A stretch of DNA of 27,914 bases, taken from Streptosporangiaceae bacterium. Its GTDB lineage: Bacteria; Actinomycetota; Actinomycetes; Streptosporangiales; Streptosporangiaceae. Of the stretch, positions 22,770-27,914 are shown piece after piece (within the stretch, counting starts at the first letter, position 1; each line of letters starts with the position of its first letter). A model generated the notes under the pieces. That model did not search any database, was not told the DNA's origin, and saw only the letters and a list, made by a program, of their open reading frames with translations. The stretch lies in NCBI GenBank assembly GCA_030039095.1, contig JASHQP010000620.1, positions 1-27,914 on the forward strand. Reading direction: 5' to 3'. The position numbers and the translations under genes are program-made.

Positions 22770-24557
22770 CTAGGCGAGCGGGCCGGGGTGGGCCGGGTCG
22801 GTGTCCAGTCCGTAGACGTCGGCGGCCTCCTCCGGCGTGATCAGGCCGTCGCGCAGGTCGGCTTCGACCAGATCCCGCTCGCGTTCGGACGGGTCGCCGT
22901 ATCCGCCTCCGGTGCCGGTCACGAGCCTGACCAGGTCGCCGCGGCGCAGCGGCAGCCTCGAGCCCTTGCCGAACCGCGGCCCTGCCGACGCGGCGGTCCC
23001 GCCGGCCCCGCCGGCCCCGACAACCCCGCCGACCCCTGCAGCCCCGCCGGCTCCGGTGGCCCCTGCAGCCCCGGCGGTCCCGCCGGCCCGGACAACCTGC
23101 ACGTAGTTCGGTGAGCCTGGCCGGCCTCCCGCCGCGCCCCAGGGCGGGAACAGGTGCCGGCCCCAGGCCACGGTCAGCAGCGCCTCGTCGCTCAGGATCC
23201 GGTACTCGCGCACCATGCCGCGGCCGCCGCGGCGCCGTCCCGCCCCGGCTCCGGGGACGACGTCGAGCCCGACCCGCTCGACCCGGATCCCGTAGCGCTG
23301 CTCGGCGATCTCCACCGGGATCACGTACGTTTCGCCGTCTCCGACCGACACCAGGGCGTGCTCCCCGTCCTTGATCGCGCTCGCTCCCCACCCGCCGGGC
23401 TGCGGCTCCACCAGCAGCGTGGGCTCCCCGGTGTCCGGGTGGGTCAGCGCGAGCGAGGTGGAGCACACCGAGACGAAGCTGCCGGCGGTCAGCCGATCAG
23501 GGAACGCCGGGGCCAGCGCGTGCCACACCAGGTCGGAGGCCATCTCGGTGGCCTCGAAATACGCGGCCACCGGCGCCGGGCGCAGCGCGTTGAAGATCGT
23601 GCCCGGCGGCGCAATGATCGTCAGCGGCCGGAACCAGCCGTCGGTGGCCGGCTCGTCCGGATCGGTGATGGCCTTGAACACCGTTCGCACGCCGGACACC
23701 AGGCCGCTCCAGGTGCAGTTGATCGGCCCGGGCACCTGCGCGTGGCTGCCGGTGAAGTCGCATGTCACGCCGTCCCCGGAGATCTCCACGCGAACCTGGA
23801 CTCCGAACGGGCCGTTGCCCAGGCCGTCCTCGTCGGTGAAGTCGGACGCCTCGAACGTGCCGTGCGGGATCCGGCCGAGGGCCAGGCGGGCCAGCCGCTC
23901 GCTGCGGTCGAGTGTCGCCGTCATCGCGTCGGCCACGACTCCCGCGCCGAACCTGTCGCACATCTCCAGCAGCCGGCGTTCGGCCACCTCCAGGCAGGCG
24001 GCCTGCGCGGCCAGGTCGCCCAGGGTCATGTCCGGCAGGCGGCAGTTGGCGGCGATGATCGCGGCCACGTCGGTGACCGGCTTCCCGCCGGCGTACGCGC
24101 GGACGAACGGCAGTTGCAGCCCCTCGGCGTATACGTCGACCGAATCGGCGGTCCACGACCCGGGGTCCTTGCCGCCGACCTCGGTCCAGTGGCCCTTTGC
24201 CGCGGCGAACCCGATCAGCGTGCCGCCGGCGAACACCGGCCGGACCAGCGCCACGTCGGACAGGTGCGTCCCGCCGCCCGCGTACGGGTCGTTGGCGATG
24301 ACCACGTCGCCCGGGCGCAGGTCCGCCACGCGTGCGATCGCCTCCTTGACCGCGTCGCCGAGCGGGCCCAGGAAGCCCGCGATGCCGTTGCCCTGCGACA
24401 CCAGCTCGCCGCGGGCGTCGGCGAGGCCGACACCGAAGTCGAGCACCTCGTAGATGATCGGGCTCTGCGAGGTCCGCTGCAGCGAGACGAACATCTCGTC
24501 GGTGATGGCCGCGAAGCCCGCGCGCAGCACGTCGAAGGTGAACCGGTCGGCGGTCAC
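22770..24557 (-). CDS. hyuB: Hydantoinase/oxoprolinase subunit B with Gly-rich insertion
   Basis: A 595-aa HyuB-type protein, the partner of HyuA in ATP-dependent ring opening of hydantoins or related cyclic amides; relatives also form acetone and acetophenone carboxylases. Family motifs are TSQSPIIYEVLDFGVGLAD, GDVVIANDPYAGGGTHLSD, FAAAKGHWTEVGG and the C-terminal TGTGGGYGDPSERE. GTG 24557 overlaps the hyuA stop (GTGA). Between residues matching VQVVRAG and PRFGKGSRL there is a 36-residue stretch (DNA about 22983-23090) made only of Ala, Gly, Thr, Val and Ser, with Gly at nearly every third position. It occupies a surface loop position in the family and is not expected to remove active-site residues. 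Confidence 0.92.
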   Translation of the reverse strand: MTADRFTFDVLRAGFAAITDEMFVSLQRTSQSPIIYEVLDFGVGLADARGELVSQGNGIAGFLGPLGDAVKEAIARVADLRPGDVVIANDPYAGGGTHLSDVALVRPVFAGGTLIGFAAAKGHWTEVGGKDPGSWTADSVDVYAEGLQLPFVRAYAGGKPVTDVAAIIAANCRLPDMTLGDLAAQAACLEVAERRLLEMCDRFGAGVVADAMTATLDRSERLARLALGRIPHGTFEASDFTDEDGLGNGPFGVQVRVEISGDGVTCDFTGSHAQVPGPINCTWSGLVSGVRTVFKAITDPDEPATDGWFRPLTIIAPPGTIFNALRPAPVAAYFEATEMASDLVWHALAPAFPDRLTAGSFVSVCSTSLALTHPDTGEPTLLVEPQPGGWGASAIKDGEHALVSVGDGETYVIPVEIAEQRYGIRVERVGLDVVPGAGAGRRRGGRGMVREYRILSDEALLTVAWGRHLFPPWGAAGGRPGSPNYVQVVRAGGTAGAAGATGAGGAAGVGGVVGAGGAGGTAASAGPRFGKGSRLPLRRGDLVRLVTGTGGGYGDPSERERDLVEADLRDGLITPEEAADVYGLDTDPAHPGPLA

Positions 24558-26632
24558 GCGCCCTCCTCGATCACCAGGTTGCCCAGCTCGTCGCAGTGGA
24601 CGGCCTGGCCGGGAAGCACCAGCGTGGTGGCGGCCGGTTCCTCGACCACGCACGGCCCGGCCCGGGAGGAGCCAGCCAGCTCCGGCCTGCCGATCACCGG
24701 CACCCGCGCCACGCCGCCGTGGATGTCCAGATCCACCAGCCGGGACGACCCGGCCGGGCCGGCGGCACCGGCGGCGTCGCCACCCGACCACTGGACCTCC
24801 GGCATCGGCACGACGGCGCTGACCCGCACCGCTACCACCTCGAGCGGGACGTCCAGCCGGAACGCGTAGGCCTCCTGGCATCTGCGATCGAAGGCGGACC
24901 TCAGCTCGGCGCGCCCGGCCGGGCCCGTCACGTCGGTCTCCGCGGGGACCGCCACCTCGAGCGTGTGCTCCTGCCCCAGATAGCGGAGCTCGGCGTAGCG
25001 GGTCACCTCGGGCTGCCCGGCGGCCGGTGCGCCGAGCTCCGCGACAGCTGCCTCCTGTGCCCGCCCGAACGCGGCGTCGAGGTCGGTTCCGTCGAGCGGG
25101 CCGACCACCGTCTGGACGGCGTCGGCGCGCAGCGGGCCGGCCAGCATGCCGAACGCGGAAAAGTGACCGGGGCCCTGCGGGATGATCGTCTTTGTCATGC
25201 CGAGCTCCCTGGCCAGCAGCGCGGCGTGCAGCGGGCCGGCCCCGCCGTAGGCCACGAACGCGAAATCCCTGGGGTCGTAGCCGCGCCGCAGGGTGACCAG
25301 GCGCAGCGCGTGGCTCATCTGGGCCACGGCATAGCGGATCACGCCCCGGGCCACCTCGCCCGCACCGGCGCCGAGCCGTGCGCCGAGGGCTCCCAGCGCC
25401 CGCATCGCGGCATCCTCGTCGAGCGTCATCGCGCCGCCGAGGAAGTAAGCCGGGTCGATGCGCCCGGCCACCAGGTTCGCGTCGGTCAGCGTCGGCTCGG
25501 TCCCGCCCCGCCCGTAGCAGGCGGGGCCCGGCTCCGCGCCGGCGCTGCGCGGGCCCACGTGCAGTCCCCCCGCGTCGTCCGCCCATGCCACCGAGCCGCC
25601 GCCGGCGCCGATCTCGATGATCTCGACCGTGGGCGCCTGCACCGGATACCCGGCGAAGACCGGCGTCTTGCCCACGTGGTGCAGGCTCTCCACACGCACC
25701 TGGCCGTCGCGGACCGCTGAGGTCTTGGCCGTCGTGCCGCCGATGTCCAGGGCCAGGACGTGCCGGGCCCCGAGCCGGCGCCCGAGCTCGGCCGCCGCGG
25801 TCACGCCCGCGACCGGTCCGGACTCGAGCAGGCTGATCGGCGTGCCCGCGGCGCGCTCGAACGAGCAGATCCCGCCGTTCGACCGCATGACGTGCAGCGG
25901 GCCGCGCACACCGGCCGATCGCAGCGCGTGTTCCAGCGAGCCGAGATACGAGGACACAACGGGCTGTACGTACGCGGACAGCACCGTCGTGCTGCTCCGC
26001 TCGTACTCCCGCCACTGCCGGCTGACCTGGTGCGAGCCGATCACCGATACGCCGGGCAGCCGCTTGCCGAGCGCGGTGACCGCACGCCGCTCGTGTTCGG
26101 GGTTCACCCAGGCGTGCAGCAGGCACACCGCCACCGCCTGGACGCCGAGGCCGGCGAGTTGCCCGGCGATGTCGTCGAGGTCGGTCTCGATCATCGGCTC
26201 GAGCACCTCGCCCCGGTACGACATCCGCTCGGTGACCTCGAAGCGCAGGTGACGAGCCACGAACGGCACCGGCTTCGCATAGGAGAGGTTGTACAGGTCC
26301 GGCCGGTTCGCGCGGCCGATCTCCAGCACGTCGCGGAAGCCGCGGGTGGTCACCAGCGCGGTGGGGACGCCGCGGCGCTCGGTCAGGGCGTTGATGACGA
26401 CGGTCGTGCCGTGGATGAACGCGGCGACGTCCGCGGCGGGCACCCCGGACCGCCCGAGCGCGTCGAGCACGCCCTGCTCCAGCCGGCCGGGTGTGGTGTC
26501 CGCCTTCGCGCGGATCACGTGCCCGGTCCCGTAATCGACGGCGACGACATCGGTGAACGTGCCGCCGATGTCGACGGCAAGACGGATCGGGCCAGCCCCG
26601 GGCGCCGCCACCCGATCACGATCCTCTTCCAC
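24554..26632 (-). CDS. hyuA: Hydantoinase/oxoprolinase subunit A
   Basis: A 692-aa protein of the HyuA family with normal full length. The N-terminal phosphate motif is DIGGTFTDVV (residues 21-30), HGTTVVINALTER follows, the second actin-like motif is DIGGTTAKT, then EIGAGGGS and GAEPGPACYGRGG, typical of N-methylhydantoinase A and the related carboxylase subunits. The C-terminal domain includes RYLGQEHTLEV. With HyuB it would hydrolyse a cyclic amide at the cost of ATP; carboxylase activity cannot be excluded. GTG 26632 has no clear ribosome-binding site. GTG 26611, seven codons in, has AGAGGA about 10 nt upstream and may be the real start. It is divergent from the PucR-type gene across 93 bp. 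Confidence 0.92.
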   Translation of the reverse strand: MEEDRDRVAAPGAGPIRLAVDIGGTFTDVVAVDYGTGHVIRAKADTTPGRLEQGVLDALGRSGVPAADVAAFIHGTTVVINALTERRGVPTALVTTRGFRDVLEIGRANRPDLYNLSYAKPVPFVARHLRFEVTERMSYRGEVLEPMIETDLDDIAGQLAGLGVQAVAVCLLHAWVNPEHERRAVTALGKRLPGVSVIGSHQVSRQWREYERSSTTVLSAYVQPVVSSYLGSLEHALRSAGVRGPLHVMRSNGGICSFERAAGTPISLLESGPVAGVTAAAELGRRLGARHVLALDIGGTTAKTSAVRDGQVRVESLHHVGKTPVFAGYPVQAPTVEIIEIGAGGGSVAWADDAGGLHVGPRSAGAEPGPACYGRGGTEPTLTDANLVAGRIDPAYFLGGAMTLDEDAAMRALGALGARLGAGAGEVARGVIRYAVAQMSHALRLVTLRRGYDPRDFAFVAYGGAGPLHAALLARELGMTKTIIPQGPGHFSAFGMLAGPLRADAVQTVVGPLDGTDLDAAFGRAQEAAVAELGAPAAGQPEVTRYAELRYLGQEHTLEVAVPAETDVTGPAGRAELRSAFDRRCQEAYAFRLDVPLEVVAVRVSAVVPMPEVQWSGGDAAGAAGPAGSSRLVDLDIHGGVARVPVIGRPELAGSSRAGPCVVEEPAATTLVLPGQAVHCDELGNLVIEEGA

Positions 26633-26725
26633 CTGACCACGATCCCAGCCCGCGGAAACGCAAAAAATGGGCCAGGTGCACTACATTCCGCCGGGACCTG
26701 TGCCATCCGCCTAATATGGGGCGGC
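26633..26725. promoter_or_regulatory. hyuA/pucR divergent control region
   Basis: Toward pucR, TAATAT (26712-26717) ends 8 nt before the ATG at 26726, so a leaderless pucR transcript is plausible. CCGCC (26707-26711) and GGCGG (26720-26724) form a short hairpin around it. The heptamer TACATTC at 26682-26688 matches the arms of the 48-bp palindrome at 22682-22729. I see no convincing promoter for hyuA. Confidence 0.45.
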
Positions 26726-27914
26726 ATGCCGTCCGTTGACGAGATCCTCGCCAGCCCGCCGCTGTCCGGCCTGCGGCGGGTCACCAGGCACGGCGGGAAC
26801 CGCCAGGTCGTGACCGTGCGGCTGGCCGAGCAGTTTTCCGACCTCAGCCCCGCGCCCGCCGGGAGCATGGTGATCCTCTCGCGGGCGGCATCCGCGGCGG
26901 CCACCGATTACCGGCTCGACATGGCGCTGCGCTGGGCCGCGGTAAACGACGTCGCGGCCGTCGCGTGCTTCGCCGACGGCGTATGGCAGCCGCCGATGAC
27001 CGCGGTCGACATCGCGGACCGGGCCGGCATCGCGCTCGTGTCGGTGCCCGCGGCAGCCGAGCTGACCTGGCTGCTGCGGACGATCATGCAGGAGACCGGC
27101 GGCGGCGCCGAGCGCGCGCTGGCCCGGGCCGAGCAGGGCCTGGCCGCCGTGCTGGCCGCCGCCGAGACCGGCACCGACCTGGAAAACCTGCGGGCGTCGG
27201 TGAGCCGGGCGCTCGGTGTCGACGTCGAGGCCAGGCTGTACGCGGACGACGACAGGAACCAGCCAGCCGTGGACGGCCCCGGCGGCGCGTTCCGGCCCTT
27301 CGGCGCGGGTGAGCTCGGCGCCGGTGAGCTTGGCACGGTGAGGGTGCCGATCGTGGTCGGCGAGACGATCGCGGGCGAGTTCGCCGTTTCCGCCGTGCAG
27401 GGGGACCTGGCGGTCGCCGCCAGCCTGGTGCTGCGCACCGCCGCATCCGCGGCGGGCCGCCTCCTAGACCTGGCCAGGCGGGCGCGCGAGCTGCCGGTCA
27501 GGTCCCGCAGCGAGCTGCTCGCCGAGCTGCTGATGTCGGACGCGGCGCTCAGTGAGGACGTGCGCGACCGGGCCATGCAGCTGGGGGTGCCGATCGGCGG
27601 CTGGCATGTGGCGGTCCGCATCGAGGCCGAGAACCTGGACGAGGCCGGGCGTGACGAGGTGCACCGGTTCGAGCTGCTGGACACCGCCGGCCAGGCCGCG
27701 CTGCAGGCGGTGGCGCGCACCGGCGGCAGCTGGCATGCGTCCCGGATCTCCCGGGCGATCGTGCTGGTGCGGATGACGAGCTCGCATCCGGGGACGCAGG
27801 CGGGCCTGCGCGCCGCGAAGTCGGCGGAGGGCGCGCTCGCCGCCATCCGCGGCAGGCTCCCCGGGCTGCGCCTGCGCGGCGGGGTGGGCTCCCCGCACGA
27901 GGGCCCGATGGGCC
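26726..27914 (+). CDS. PucR-family transcriptional regulator (partial, 3' end outside window)
   Basis: 396 codons are visible and the frame is still open at the window edge. The N-terminal region (about residues 5-115, beginning SVDEILASPPLSGLRRVT) matches the PucR-type sensor domain, with an alternating beta/alpha pattern through VILSRA, DVAAVACFADG and GIALVSVP. A second part with SRALGVDVEARLY and RELPVRSRSELLAELL, then WHVAVRIEAE, resembles the CdaR/GGDEF-like middle domain. The C-terminal helix-turn-helix expected in this family lies beyond the window. PucR relatives control purine, ureide or sugar-acid catabolism and usually sit beside their targets. Here the divergent target is hyuAB, and the DUF917 operon may be another. 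ATG 26726 was chosen because the sensor domain starts there. Confidence 0.85.
   Translation, partial: MPSVDEILASPPLSGLRRVTRHGGNRQVVTVRLAEQFSDLSPAPAGSMVILSRAASAAATDYRLDMALRWAAVNDVAAVACFADGVWQPPMTAVDIADRAGIALVSVPAAAELTWLLRTIMQETGGGAERALARAEQGLAAVLAAAETGTDLENLRASVSRALGVDVEARLYADDDRNQPAVDGPGGAFRPFGAGELGAGELGTVRVPIVVGETIAGEFAVSAVQGDLAVAASLVLRTAASAAGRLLDLARRARELPVRSRSELLAELLMSDAALSEDVRDRAMQLGVPIGGWHVAVRIEAENLDEAGRDEVHRFELLDTAGQAALQAVARTGGSWHASRISRAIVLVRMTSSHPGTQAGLRAAKSAEGALAAIRGRLPGLRLRGGVGSPHEGPMG

Noticed and set aside
26965..27312. A 115-codon plus-strand frame inside the last gene
   Set aside because: It is out of frame with the PucR-type protein, which reads openly from 26726 to the window edge with recognisable domains.

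Overview
The window is high-GC DNA (about 70 % by eye), almost fully coding, with GTG and TTG starts, 4-bp stop/start overlaps and strong codon-position bias. This is typical of a soil-type actinomycete. Supporting signs are the mycobacterial/streptomycete-type DapD, a leuS leader-peptide attenuator of the kind predicted in some Streptomyces, and several genes that look leaderless. No genus can be named from the sequence alone. I see no tRNA, rRNA, CRISPR array, transposase or phage gene. The region reads as accessory metabolic islands around a few housekeeping genes.

Layout. (1) 1-3537: a TetR regulator heading an ABC exporter (ATPase plus a permease cut by the window edge), divergent from a 14-TM MFS efflux pump. 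The two promoters overlap, with a candidate operator on the TetR -10. (2) 3522-7360: dapD and leuS. leuS is preceded by a short Leu-rich leader peptide, a 12-bp hairpin and an intrinsic terminator. (3) 7420-10251: a GlcD-type FAD oxidase divergent from an NCS1-family permease. (4) 10306-13816: a haloalkane-dehalogenase-like hydrolase, a quinone-oxidoreductase-like MDR enzyme, a LUD protein and a 94-aa orphan form an operon divergent from a MarR regulator. Two identical 14-bp palindromes sit on the facing promoters. (5) 13854-22503: eight tightly packed genes in the order DUF917, hydantoinase/oxoprolinase A-like protein, extracytoplasmic binding protein, two permeases, two ATPases, AroM. (6) 22770-27914: hydantoinase/oxoprolinase subunits B and A, divergent from a PucR-type regulator that runs off the end.

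Parts 5 and 6 are the most interesting. They combine a lipoprotein-dependent importer, two different HyuA-type ATP-dependent ring-opening proteins (one with its HyuB partner, one paired with DUF917), and an AroM protein with two well-placed cysteines reminiscent of Asp/Glu/hydantoin racemases. A PucR-type regulator, a class often linked to purine and ureide use, lies beside them. I infer an uptake and degradation system for a cyclic amide or ureide (hydantoin, thiohydantoin or oxoproline-like). The substrate is not known. A 48-bp interrupted palindrome upstream of the DUF917 operon shares the heptamer TACATTC with the hyuA/pucR divergent promoter region, which suggests common control.
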